DNA from: SB11 sp965249955
GTDB taxonomy: Bacteria; Bacteroidota; Bacteroidia; UBA8524
DNA: 64,000 bases
Direction: 5' to 3'
Assembly: GCA_965249955.1 (NCBI GenBank)
Contig: OZ252261.1
Coordinates: 1,488,001-1,552,000 of the forward strand
Positions 16,849-25,188 of this stretch are shown here, one piece after another. The position numbers and the translations under genes are program-made. The notes under the pieces were generated by a model. The model had not been told where the DNA came from and made no database searches. It was given only the letters and a program-made list of their open reading frames with translations. Numbering within the stretch: the stretch's first letter is position 1; each line of letters starts with the position of its first letter.

Positions 16849-18033
16849 ATGAAAACAACTAACTTTATAAAAACGATAGCCACCTCCGTTATTATGTTGC
16901 TAAGTACGGTATTCTGTTTTGCACAAAATACTGATACAGCATGGAATGTGATGATAATAAAAAAAGGGAAAACGGTTAGCGAAGACACCCTTAAACCCTC
17001 ATTATACAATCAGTCGGGGTTTTATCTATACAGAAATGTAATGTATTATTTGGTGCTAAACGACGGCACAAGTATTAATGGCTTATTGCTTGATGTGAAA
17101 AAGGATAGCATTGTGATTTCAAACCATCTTAATGCCGCAGTAGCCCAATCTAACTTAGATACTTTTAAAGTATTAACGCTTCATTATACTGAATTAAAGC
17201 AACTGAAATTAATTGCTGATAGGGCTTTGCTGTTATTTAATAATATTAACCTAAAACGATACAATTTTGTCTTCAGTGCTGACACTGTTGCTTTGCAGGC
17301 CGATACTTTAAAACGCCCTTATTATATGGCTGACACCGCCAATAATTGTGCTGATTGTATGGACTGCTTTCTGAGTTTAGGTAATAACTGGCTTGATATT
17401 ATTTATGAGAAAAACGGTTATACCTTTTATTATCAAGGGGCTGAAGAAAAAGACACCACCGATGATTACAACGACTCTACTATAATTGATTCTGCTTGGC
17501 GAACACACAATATAGTATGGTTTGCCCCTGTTGCACACAATACAGTAATAAACGGTTGGGCAATAAGTGCTATGGCGGGCACTGAGTATTATGAGCATAA
17601 GCTAATAATAAACGGCCTCAATACAGAAATAGGAATAGGGTTCATTTTTTTACCCTACATGCTTAGTGATATACACAAACAATCTGTAGAGGATTATAAT
17701 ACAAAACAAAAGGATAAAGAAAAAGTGGTAATCAATGGGCTCACTGCAAGCATTTTGGGGCACGTAAGTGGTACTAGAGTAAACGGTGTTTCATTAAACG
17801 GTGCTTGCTCCGTGCATACCCGCTGCGATGGTATTGTCGCCTCGTTTGGTGGAAATATTGTTGATGAATTTAATGGATTGGTGCTGGGGGGAATAAAAAA
17901 CCACTCAACAGTTGGGCGGGGTGTTCAAATCGGGCTTTTCAATTCATGCACACAATTAAAAGGTTTTCAGTTTGGCCTACTTAACAGAAACCAAAAACGC
18001 ACATTACCCTTTGTTAACTGGTGTTTTAACTAA
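16849..18033 (+). CDS. Secreted protein with LA_2272-like surface repeats
   Basis: A 394-residue exported protein; its signal peptide and upstream bases copy those of the preceding gene (MKTTNFIKTIATSVIMLLS versus MKTTHLIKTLTIAAILFVS). From about residue 295 the sequence becomes a run of short beta-strand repeats with patterns such as GLTASILGHVSG, GVQIGLFNSC and GFQFGLLN, the repeat style of LA_2272-type surface proteins. The middle (45-250) is unrecognised and contains a Cys cluster (NNCADCMDCF). It is 36 bp behind the first gene and 5 bp ahead of the next, so co-transcription is likely. Confidence 0.7.
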   Translation: MKTTNFIKTIATSVIMLLSTVFCFAQNTDTAWNVMIIKKGKTVSEDTLKPSLYNQSGFYLYRNVMYYLVLNDGTSINGLLLDVKKDSIVISNHLNAAVAQSNLDTFKVLTLHYTELKQLKLIADRALLLFNNINLKRYNFVFSADTVALQADTLKRPYYMADTANNCADCMDCFLSLGNNWLDIIYEKNGYTFYYQGAEEKDTTDDYNDSTIIDSAWRTHNIVWFAPVAHNTVINGWAISAMAGTEYYEHKLIINGLNTEIGIGFIFLPYMLSDIHKQSVEDYNTKQKDKEKVVINGLTASILGHVSGTRVNGVSLNGACSVHTRCDGIVASFGGNIVDEFNGLVLGGIKNHSTVGRGVQIGLFNSCTQLKGFQFGLLNRNQKRTLPFVNWCFN

Positions 18034-18038
18034 AAGCC

Positions 18039-18623
18039 ATGAAAAATATTATACTCTCAATATACTTTATGTTGTTTATCGCCTTGTTAAGCTCGTGCAG
18101 TCGATACAGCCACATACCCAAAGTAAAGGCAAAAGCCAAAACTACTACAATAGAAAAAGTAAAAGCTAAAAAACAGCAGTCGCAGCAAACATTAACAATA
18201 AAAATTGCTGATGTAGCCCCTATTGTGAGTGAAGAAGTAAAATCTACACATATACAAACAACCTCTTTTTGTATGGCTGAAAAAGAAACAACTGTCCCAA
18301 AAGAAATACAAATAAGCCCTACACACAAAAACAAGAAAAAAACCTACCACAAGCATACCCGTAAACAAGCAAGCAAAGCACAAAACAAACAAGCGAAAAA
18401 AGACTTTTGGGATACCTTTTTGGGTGAGACTTTAGAAGAATTATTAATTGGCCTCGTTTTTTGCTTGTTACTAATTATAGGGCTGTGGCTAATAAAAATT
18501 GGTTTAGGTTGGTTGGTTGCATTAATACTAATTGCCGTAGCTATTTGGATAATTGTTGAACTTGTGAATGCGGCAAGTGACGTTTTAGACTTTTTATCTG
18601 ACTTTCTTTTTTGGGCACACTAA
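18039..18623 (+). CDS. Lipoprotein with C-terminal membrane segments
   Basis: A 194-residue protein with lipoprotein signal LLSSC (Cys at about residue 20). A long Lys/Thr/Gln-rich linker with many KAK and KK steps runs to about 125, and could contact peptidoglycan or LPS. Two strongly hydrophobic segments follow (about 137-175), ending DVLDFLSDFLFWAH. A lipid anchor plus two transmembrane helices is unusual; it may be an inner-membrane lipoprotein. Third gene of the operon, 5 bp after the repeat protein. Function unknown. Confidence 0.65.
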   Translation: MKNIILSIYFMLFIALLSSCSRYSHIPKVKAKAKTTTIEKVKAKKQQSQQTLTIKIADVAPIVSEEVKSTHIQTTSFCMAEKETTVPKEIQISPTHKNKKKTYHKHTRKQASKAQNKQAKKDFWDTFLGETLEELLIGLVFCLLLIIGLWLIKIGLGWLVALILIAVAIWIIVELVNAASDVLDFLSDFLFWAH

Positions 18624-18655
18624 AATGTAAGCCAATAAAAGCCTCAATTCTTCGT

Positions 18656-18663
18656 TACCTTTG
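18656..18663 (+). promoter_or_regulatory. Predicted -7 element of porX
   Basis: TACCTTTG matches the Bacteroidota -7 consensus TAnnTTTG and lies 16 bases before the porX ATG. I see no good TTG at the -33 position. Confidence 0.5.
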
Positions 18664-18679
18664 CACAAACAAACTTTGA

Positions 18680-20236
18680 ATGAGCAATATAAAAATTCTT
18701 TGGGCCGACGACGAGATTGATGTTTTAAAACCCCACATTATCTTCTTAACAAATAAAGGGTACGATGTATCAACCGTTACCAATGGTTTAGATGCCATTG
18801 ATGAAGCAAAGAAAACACCTTTTGATATTATTTTTTTAGATGAAAATATGCCCGGTATTAGTGGGCTGGAGGCCTTAAGCCAAATAAAAGCCCTAATGCC
18901 CGATGTGCCTGTGGTGATGATAACCAAAAGCGAAGAAGAGCACATTATGGAAGATGCTATTGGCAGTAAAATAGCCGATTACCTTATAAAACCAGTTAAT
19001 CCCAGCCAAATACTACTATCCATAAAAAAACTGATTGATAACAAACGTTTGGTGAGCGAAAAAACTACCATGGGCTACCAGCAAGAGTTTAGGTCGATAA
19101 GCATGGCGTTTATGGACGATATGAACTTTGATGAGTGGAAAAACATTTACCGCAAACTAACGTATTGGGATTTGGAACTGAACAGTGCCGAGGAAGGAGG
19201 AATGAAAGAGGTGCTTGAAACCCAAAAAACGGATGCCAACCACAACTTTTCAAAATTTATAAAAAGCAACTACATCAATTTTCTTAAATCAACCGATGAC
19301 GAGAAAAGGCCGATAATGAGCAATACCTTGCTACGCAAAAAAGTATTGCCCCATTTAGATGGCGGTGAACCTGTTTTCTTTTTACTGATTGACAACCTCC
19401 GTTACGACCAATGGAAGACGATACAACCCATAATAAACGAACTGTTTAGGGTGGATGACGAAGACCTGTACCTAAGTATATTGCCTACAACTACACAGTA
19501 TGCACGTAACTCTATATTTTCAGGCTTATTGCCCAACGAGATGGAAAAGCGTTTTCCAAATATGTGGAGTAACGATGAGGACGAAGGAGGTAAAAACCTG
19601 CACGAGGAAGACTTTTTGAAAGACTACTTGCAGCGTTTACGCAAAGACATTAAAACCAGCTACACCAAAATCACTACGCTTGATAAGGGTAAAGAATTGG
19701 CCGAAAACGTAATGAATTTGTTTAACAACCAACTAAACGTGATAGTTTACAACTTTGTTGATGCCCTTAGTCACGCCCGCACTGATGTGAGTTTAATGCG
19801 TGAATTGAGCGAGGACGAAGCGGCTTACCGTTCGGTAACAAAATCGTGGTTCGAACACTCTCCTTTACTGGAAACACTTAGAAAAATAGCCGAGAAAAAA
19901 GGCAAACTAATTATATCTACCGACCACGGATCGATACAGGTAAAAGACCCTGTAAAAATTATTGGCGATAGAAATACCAATACCAACCTACGCTACAAAC
20001 AAGGCAAAAACCTAAACTACGACAAAGGTGATGTGTTTGAAGTGCGCAAGCCTGAGGATGCAGCCTTGCCCAAATTGCACGTTAGCTCATCGTATGTATT
20101 TGCTGAGAGTTATAGCTTTTTTGCCTACCCCAACAACTACAACTATTATGTAAATTACTACAAAGGCACTTTTCAGCATGGCGGTATAAGCCTTGAAGAA
20201 ATGCTTTGCCCTGTGATAACCCTTACAGCAAGGTAG
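18680..20236 (+). CDS. porX: T9SS response regulator PorX (receiver + PglZ)
   Basis: PorX couples the PorY histidine kinase to expression of the type IX secretion genes. The N-terminal receiver domain (1-120) has the acidic pair D10/D11, phospho-acceptor D54 in FLDENMPG, T82 and K104. The C-terminal 300 residues form the PglZ alkaline-phosphatase-superfamily domain: FFLLIDNLRYDQW, TTTQYARNS and STDHGS supply metal-binding positions. In studied homologues this domain cleaves cyclic and linear oligoribonucleotides. The 518 residues match PorX length. The tsaE gene follows, a frequent neighbour in this phylum. Several T9SS substrates lie elsewhere in the window. Confidence 0.95.
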   Translation: MSNIKILWADDEIDVLKPHIIFLTNKGYDVSTVTNGLDAIDEAKKTPFDIIFLDENMPGISGLEALSQIKALMPDVPVVMITKSEEEHIMEDAIGSKIADYLIKPVNPSQILLSIKKLIDNKRLVSEKTTMGYQQEFRSISMAFMDDMNFDEWKNIYRKLTYWDLELNSAEEGGMKEVLETQKTDANHNFSKFIKSNYINFLKSTDDEKRPIMSNTLLRKKVLPHLDGGEPVFFLLIDNLRYDQWKTIQPIINELFRVDDEDLYLSILPTTTQYARNSIFSGLLPNEMEKRFPNMWSNDEDEGGKNLHEEDFLKDYLQRLRKDIKTSYTKITTLDKGKELAENVMNLFNNQLNVIVYNFVDALSHARTDVSLMRELSEDEAAYRSVTKSWFEHSPLLETLRKIAEKKGKLIISTDHGSIQVKDPVKIIGDRNTNTNLRYKQGKNLNYDKGDVFEVRKPEDAALPKLHVSSSYVFAESYSFFAYPNNYNYYVNYYKGTFQHGGISLEEMLCPVITLTAR

Positions 20237-20278
20237 TATAAGTACAATTCAATAACTTCAATACAAAAAAGAATAAAG

Positions 20279-20701
20279 GTGGTTTTTTCTGCCCAAACCG
20301 AAAACGATTTACTACCCGTGGTGCAGCACTTGGCACGCCTTGCGCAGCAACACGCTGTATTTACTTTTACGGGTAATTTGGGGGCGGGAAAAACCACTCT
20401 TATAAAACATTTTTGCAAACAAATGGGGGTAGAGGGCAATGTATCAAGCCCTACGTTTGGTTTGGTAAATGAGTATGAAACCACCAACGGCAGCACCATT
20501 TATCATTTTGATTGCTACCGAATGAAAAGCCCTGCCGAAGCCTACGATATTGGCTTTGAGGAGTATATTGATAGCGGCAATATTTGCCTGATAGAATGGC
20601 CTGAAATTATTGAAGAATTTTTGCCCTTAAACTATATTAGTATCAATATAACACTATTGCCCAATGGCAGTAGGCAGTTTGATATTCAAGTCCAGAGCTA
20701 G
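20279..20701 (+). CDS. tsaE: tRNA threonylcarbamoyladenosine biosynthesis ATPase TsaE
   Basis: TsaE is the ATPase that powers the TsaB-TsaD complex making t6A at position 37 of ANN-decoding tRNAs. The P-loop is GNLGAGKTT (residues 32-40), followed by the family motifs SSPTFGLVNEY, YHFDCYR and CLIEWPE. Length 140 is normal. The start is GTG, about 40 bases after porX, with no ATG available in a sensible position. Confidence 0.95.
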   Translation: MVFSAQTENDLLPVVQHLARLAQQHAVFTFTGNLGAGKTTLIKHFCKQMGVEGNVSSPTFGLVNEYETTNGSTIYHFDCYRMKSPAEAYDIGFEEYIDSGNICLIEWPEIIEEFLPLNYISINITLLPNGSRQFDIQVQS

Positions 20702-20709
20702 TTTTAGCT

Positions 20710-22071
20710 CTAGGGTGTTTCAATCACTTTGCGTATTGTATTGTCGGGTAAAATAAACACTTGCATAGGTGGGCCATCAGTACCTTTGTTTCCGCTATAC
20801 CCATCAGTACCTCTATATCCATTATTAGTGCCCAATAATAATTCCAAAAAGGTAGTTTTTTCTTTGCTCCCGCCTCTCCCCTTTTTTCCTCCGTCTCCGC
20901 CCCTGCCCGCTTCGCCGCCGCTGTTATCAATTTGTATTAAACCCAAATAGGGTCGCGCTGCTTGGGTAGTATACACAGCAACCGTCCCGCCATTTCCACC
21001 GTTTCCACCACTTCCCCCCGAACCTCCATTTCCACCACAGCCGGCTTCTCTCTTTTCAGTTTCGCCGGCACCATCTCCACCTCTACCCCCATCTCCACCA
21101 TTTCCTCCTCTACCTCCTTTACAATCAATGCCAATTTTACCCCCTTCCATATTTATAAAAACTGTCTTTGTTTGGTTGGCTGCCGTTATTTTCACCAACA
21201 AAAAACTAGCATCATCCCTATACACTACATCCGTATATATCAATACGTTTTTCCCGTTTCCTCCATGCCCTCCGGGGTTTCCGCTATGACCGTCTTGCCC
21301 ATTTTTAGTATTACCACTACACTTATAACCGTAAACATTGCTACCGTCCCAACCCCCTTGCCCGTGTTCACCCGCATAGTTAAATGTATAACTAACTTTA
21401 TAATCTAGTGGCACAAAAGTTTCGGCTGTAATTGTATCATTATACTTATAGCGCACGCCTACACGTGTTCCCTCTAACAATTTTGGCGCAGGATTATCTA
21501 TCCAAATTGTATTGCGTTTATCTGTTTTTCCATCGTATTCCAAATCAAACAAATCCCACAAAAAACTGCCGTCGCCTTTGGTTGATGACACCACATACCC
21601 ATTATCGTACAGCACACTAAGTACCATTTTTATGGGTTGTTCGGGTGCTAATACACTTTGGTGATTATAATCTAAACTCACCTGTACGGGTCGCGGCACA
21701 TCAATCAAAAAAGTATCGGTATAGTTGGCATTATTGCGCGGTCGCACAATCAGCTTTATTTTTTTATTGTTGGCTAATACATCGGCAGGGTTGTATATTA
21801 AATTTCCCTTTTCAAAAACGGCGTTCTCAGCCTTTACAATAAACCTACGCCAACCCCACAACCCGTTGGCCAAGCCTTGTGTAGTTCTTGTTTTACCATT
21901 ATTAAGTTGTATCGAAAAGCCTGCGGGAATAAAGCCACTTTGCCTTACCATTGCAGTAGAGTCTAACATCAAAGCCACCTTTACTACGCTTCGTTTTCTT
22001 AGCTTATTGGGCGAGCATTGCGAAAATAATATGCCACCTAGCAGTGCAAGTATCAGCAGTTTACCTTTCAT
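20710..22071 (-). CDS. Glycine-rich lipoprotein with collagen-like GGxGG region
   Basis: A 453-residue predicted lipoprotein (signal ending ILFSQC, Cys about 19). Residues 20-230 look like beta-rich domains without a family I can name. Then come Gly-rich blocks, GGHGGNGK and RGGNGGDGGRGGDG, then NGGSGGSGGNGGNGG, and later GGEAGRGGDGGKKGRGG and GYRGTDGYSGNKGTDG. The last block follows a G-x-y triplet pattern of collagen type, while the first are Gly-Gly-x. Such tracts make extended or polyproline-II structures on the surface. It converges with tsaE with an 8-bp gap. Confidence 0.75.
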   Translation of the reverse strand: MKGKLLILALLGGILFSQCSPNKLRKRSVVKVALMLDSTAMVRQSGFIPAGFSIQLNNGKTRTTQGLANGLWGWRRFIVKAENAVFEKGNLIYNPADVLANNKKIKLIVRPRNNANYTDTFLIDVPRPVQVSLDYNHQSVLAPEQPIKMVLSVLYDNGYVVSSTKGDGSFLWDLFDLEYDGKTDKRNTIWIDNPAPKLLEGTRVGVRYKYNDTITAETFVPLDYKVSYTFNYAGEHGQGGWDGSNVYGYKCSGNTKNGQDGHSGNPGGHGGNGKNVLIYTDVVYRDDASFLLVKITAANQTKTVFINMEGGKIGIDCKGGRGGNGGDGGRGGDGAGETEKREAGCGGNGGSGGSGGNGGNGGTVAVYTTQAARPYLGLIQIDNSGGEAGRGGDGGKKGRGGSKEKTTFLELLLGTNNGYRGTDGYSGNKGTDGPPMQVFILPDNTIRKVIETP

Positions 22072-22194
22072 AGTTTTAGGGTATAAACGTTAGATAATTG
22101 ATTTACAAATACAGCACCAAAAACATTTTTTTAATCGATTAGCTACTATTTAATGTGTTTAGAATAAAAATTCTTTTGACTACTAAAAACGATA

Positions 22195-23457
22195 ATGACA
22201 GAGCTATTGCTGCAATATATATGGAAGTTTAGGCTGTTTGACGCTAATGGTTTAACTACGCTTGACGGTGAACCAATAGTGATAGACAAAACAGGTGAGC
22301 AAAATTTGGATAGCGGTGCCGATTTTAGCAATGCGCGCCTAAAAATTGGCGGTATACAATGGGCTGGAAATGTTGAGATTGAGCTTGAATCGGCCAATTG
22401 GGAAAAACACGGCCACAGCACCGATGCTGCACATAAAAACACTTTGGTTTTGGTGTGTATTGAACATACTGCAAAAACGCCTGTAGCCATACCTATTATT
22501 GAGCTTAAAGGGCGTATAAACCCGCCGTTTATAGACAACTACAAACAATTGATGGAGACGGCAAGTTTTATTGCTTGCGAGAGTTTTATTAAACGGGTGG
22601 ATGACTTTACCCTGCAAAGTTGGTTGCTGCGCATACTTACTGAGCGATTGGAGCAGAAGGTGATGCCTATTACCACATCATTACAAAACAATAAAAATAA
22701 CTGGGAGGAAACTTTTTACCACGCACTTGCACGCAATTTTGGTTTTAATACCAATGCTGTTCCGTTTGAGTTGGTGGCCAAAAGCCTTCCCCTAATTGTG
22801 TTGGCAAAACACAAAAACAACCTTGTGCAGCTTGAAGCACTTTTTTTGGGTCAAGCAGGCTTAATACAAAACATTAATGAGCCTGATAATTATACGATTA
22901 AGTTACAAACTGAATATAGTTTTTTGGCGAAAAAGTTTAACCTTGAGCCTATTGACGGAGCTTTGTTTAAGTTTAGCAAAACAAGGCCGGCTAATTTTCC
23001 CACCCTACGTTTGGCACAGTTTGCTGCACTGGTGCATACCTCAACTCACTTGTTTTCAAAACTGATGGAAACCCCAAAGCCTACTGAATTAAAAAAGCTG
23101 TTGGAAATAAAAGCCTCGCCATACTGGGACAACCACTTTCGCCCAAGTGTAGCGGCAGAAAACGGTAAAAATATGTTGGGTGATGATGCTGTAAACAATA
23201 TTTTGATAAACACTGTAGCTCCTTTCTTTTTTGCATACGGGCTTATAAAAAGCGATGACGAATACAAATACCGCGCTATGGATTTGCTAGAGGCTTTGCC
23301 CAAAGAAAACAACCGTATCATACGCGGCTATGAAACTATGGGGATAAATGTTGTTAGTGCTTCTGAAAGTCAGGCGTTATTACAAATGCACAAACACTGG
23401 TGTGTGCCGCAAAAGTGCTTGCAGTGTCGTATCGGACATAAAATATTAAGCAGTTAA
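22195..23457 (+). CDS. DUF2851 family protein
   Basis: A 420-residue cytoplasmic protein of the DUF2851 family, conserved across Bacteroidota with no known function. The start is typical: MTELLLQYIWKFRLFD, then GNVEIELESANWEKHGH, a segment with acid and histidine residues that could bind metal. The C-terminus ends HKHWCVPQKCLQCRIGHKIL, a Cys/His cluster (C-x4-C-x2-C) typical of the family and possibly a zinc or iron-sulfur site. Monocistronic by its spacing. Confidence 0.88.
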   Translation: MTELLLQYIWKFRLFDANGLTTLDGEPIVIDKTGEQNLDSGADFSNARLKIGGIQWAGNVEIELESANWEKHGHSTDAAHKNTLVLVCIEHTAKTPVAIPIIELKGRINPPFIDNYKQLMETASFIACESFIKRVDDFTLQSWLLRILTERLEQKVMPITTSLQNNKNNWEETFYHALARNFGFNTNAVPFELVAKSLPLIVLAKHKNNLVQLEALFLGQAGLIQNINEPDNYTIKLQTEYSFLAKKFNLEPIDGALFKFSKTRPANFPTLRLAQFAALVHTSTHLFSKLMETPKPTELKKLLEIKASPYWDNHFRPSVAAENGKNMLGDDAVNNILINTVAPFFFAYGLIKSDDEYKYRAMDLLEALPKENNRIIRGYETMGINVVSASESQALLQMHKHWCVPQKCLQCRIGHKILSS

Positions 23458-23511
23458 TTGATCTCTAATTAACTAACACAGGGTTTAACATTTACGAAAC
23501 AATTATATATG

Positions 23512-23519
23512 TATATTTG
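23512..23519 (+). promoter_or_regulatory. Predicted -7 element of the PspC gene
   Basis: TATATTTG matches TAnnTTTG and lies 18 bases before the ATG of the PspC-domain gene. Confidence 0.45.
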
Positions 23520-23537
23520 TGTAAATAAAGTAACGTT

Positions 23538-23759
23538 ATGATAGAAGCCATCAAATATTTTTTCGAGAAAAAAGCATTTGGTGTTTGTACGTACTTAGGC
23601 GAAAAAATAGGTATCGGTTCAGGGCGTATACGTATCTATTTCATCTATACCTCGTTTATCACTATGGGGTCGCCACTAATTATTTACCTCATTTTAGCTT
23701 TTTGGGTCAACCTACGCAGCTATATTTATAAAAAACGCTCATCCATCTGGGATTTATAA
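23538..23759 (+). CDS. Small PspC-domain membrane protein
   Basis: A 73-residue protein made of a single PspC domain: GVCTYLGEKIGIGSGRIRIYF followed by one long hydrophobic stretch (about 41-60). PspC proteins act in envelope stress responses; short versions in Bacteroidota usually stand alone. There is no PspA or PspB gene nearby. Confidence 0.85.
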   Translation: MIEAIKYFFEKKAFGVCTYLGEKIGIGSGRIRIYFIYTSFITMGSPLIIYLILAFWVNLRSYIYKKRSSIWDL

Positions 23760-23788
23760 TTTTTCATAAGCACATCATCTTCAAGGGT

Positions 23789-23796
23789 TATATTTG
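23789..23796 (+). promoter_or_regulatory. Predicted -7 element of the MFS gene
   Basis: TATATTTG matches TAnnTTTG, 30 bases before the ATG at 23827. A TTG that would open the frame earlier (23794) lies inside this element, which argues for the ATG. Confidence 0.45.
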
Positions 23797-23826
23797 CCCC
23801 GTTTTTATTCTATAATCTCTCTTTAT

Positions 23827-25038
23827 ATGCGCACTCGTTCGCCATTGGCTGTGATGTTTTTCACAATATTTATTGATTTGATGGGCTTTGGTATCATCAT
23901 TCCTATTTTACCTAATCTCTCAGTTGATTTAACAGGAAACACATCATCATTAGCTGTTGCAGGCGTGTACGCTTTGTTCAACTTTATTTTTGCTCCTTTG
24001 TGGGGCAGTCTTAGCGATAAATACGGCCGTCGTCCTATAATATTGGTTAGTATTTTGCTAACCGCAGGAGCAAACTTTTTGTTTGGCTTTGTAGCTACTT
24101 TTTGGTTGCTGGTAATACAACGGGCTTTGGCAGGTATTGGCTCGGCTAATATTTCTGCTGCCAATGCCTACATAGCTGATATTTCTACACCTGAAAACCG
24201 CACAAAAAACATGGGCTTGGTAGGTGCGGCCTTTGGTTTAGGGTTTGTTTTTGGCCCTTTTTTTGGCGGTTTGGTATACCATAGTTATGGGCTAATGGGT
24301 ATAGGTATATTCTCGGCAGGTTTATCAGTGCTTAATTTTATAATGGCTTATTTTCTTTTACCTGAATCGCTAAAAGAAAAGCAAAACGAAATAAAGTTTC
24401 AGCTGAAACCCATTACGCAGTTGATGGGAGCCATGAAGATAAATGTGGTACGCGAACTGTTTACCCTAAATTTTGTATTTACCCTAGCCTTTAGCATGAT
24501 GTATGTTACTGCTGCCGTGCTTTGGAAAAACCGATACGACCTAAATGAAATGCAAATAGGCTATGTGTTTTCGTTTATCGGTATAGCCTCGGCAGTGGTG
24601 CAGGGCTTGCTGGTGGGGCCTATGAATAAGTTGTATGGTGAACGAAAATTACTATATGCCGGCTTAGTATTTGGCGCAATAGGGCTAATTTCTATGCCAT
24701 TTATACCCACCAATATGTTTTGGCTGCAATTAGTAGCCCTATCGTTTATTGCCTTGGCCAACGGCTGCGTTAACCCTAGTATATTGGGTTTGTTATCCAA
24801 CTCTATTAGCGGTAGAGAACAAGGACGTATGTTGGGTTTAAATCAATCAATGGGAGCGTTGGGGCGTGTATTTGGCCCCGCCTTTGGTGGTATTTTGTAC
24901 GATTTAAATTTTAGTGCGCCCTATATAGCAGGAGGGCTAGTTTGCTTGGCCTCGCTATATATTGTTTTTGATTTGATTAAGAATAAAATGGGGGTAGTAG
25001 CTACAAAAGAAGGAGCAGGAGTAACCCCAACTTCTTAA
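23827..25038 (+). CDS. MFS transporter, TetA-like (DHA1 family)
   Basis: A proton-driven efflux transporter with 12 predicted membrane helices over 403 residues. The first helix FFTIFIDLMGFGIIIPILP and the loop motif GSLSDKYGRRPIIL (motif A) are typical of the drug:H+ antiporter group that includes TetA. The repeat of motif A in the second half is weak (GPMNKLYGERKLLYAG). The substrate cannot be told; nothing indicates an acquired resistance gene. It ends in a shared terminator with the convergent T9SS cargo gene. Confidence 0.9.
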   Translation: MRTRSPLAVMFFTIFIDLMGFGIIIPILPNLSVDLTGNTSSLAVAGVYALFNFIFAPLWGSLSDKYGRRPIILVSILLTAGANFLFGFVATFWLLVIQRALAGIGSANISAANAYIADISTPENRTKNMGLVGAAFGLGFVFGPFFGGLVYHSYGLMGIGIFSAGLSVLNFIMAYFLLPESLKEKQNEIKFQLKPITQLMGAMKINVVRELFTLNFVFTLAFSMMYVTAAVLWKNRYDLNEMQIGYVFSFIGIASAVVQGLLVGPMNKLYGERKLLYAGLVFGAIGLISMPFIPTNMFWLQLVALSFIALANGCVNPSILGLLSNSISGREQGRMLGLNQSMGALGRVFGPAFGGILYDLNFSAPYIAGGLVCLASLYIVFDLIKNKMGVVATKEGAGVTPTS

Positions 25039-25118
25039 ATAGTTTAGGTTAAAAGCCTATACTATGCATTCTACCAGTGGGCAATGGGCTGATATCAAAA
25101 GCCCTAAAAGATTATAAA

Positions 25119-25152
25119 AAAGAAGCCCCTAGCAAATGCTAGGGGCTTCTTT
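25119..25152. terminator. Bidirectional terminator
   Basis: Perfect 15-base arms (AAAGAAGCCCCTAGC and its complement) around the loop AAAT, with A-rich sequence on the left and TTT on the right, so it can stop both the MFS transcript and the opposite T9SS cargo transcript. Confidence 0.9.
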
Positions 25153-25188
25153 ATCGAATTTATTTTAAGTAGATAGGATTAATATTAT

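Noticed and set aside
20962..21408. Long open frames on the plus strand opposite the glycine-rich lipoprotein
   Set aside because: The Pro- and Ser-rich text is the antisense of GGxGG repeats, expected from GC-rich repeats.
23827..25038. Calling the MFS transporter a tetracycline-resistance gene
   Set aside because: Motif A alone places it in the wide drug:H+ antiporter group. Nothing specific for TetA or mobile context is visible.
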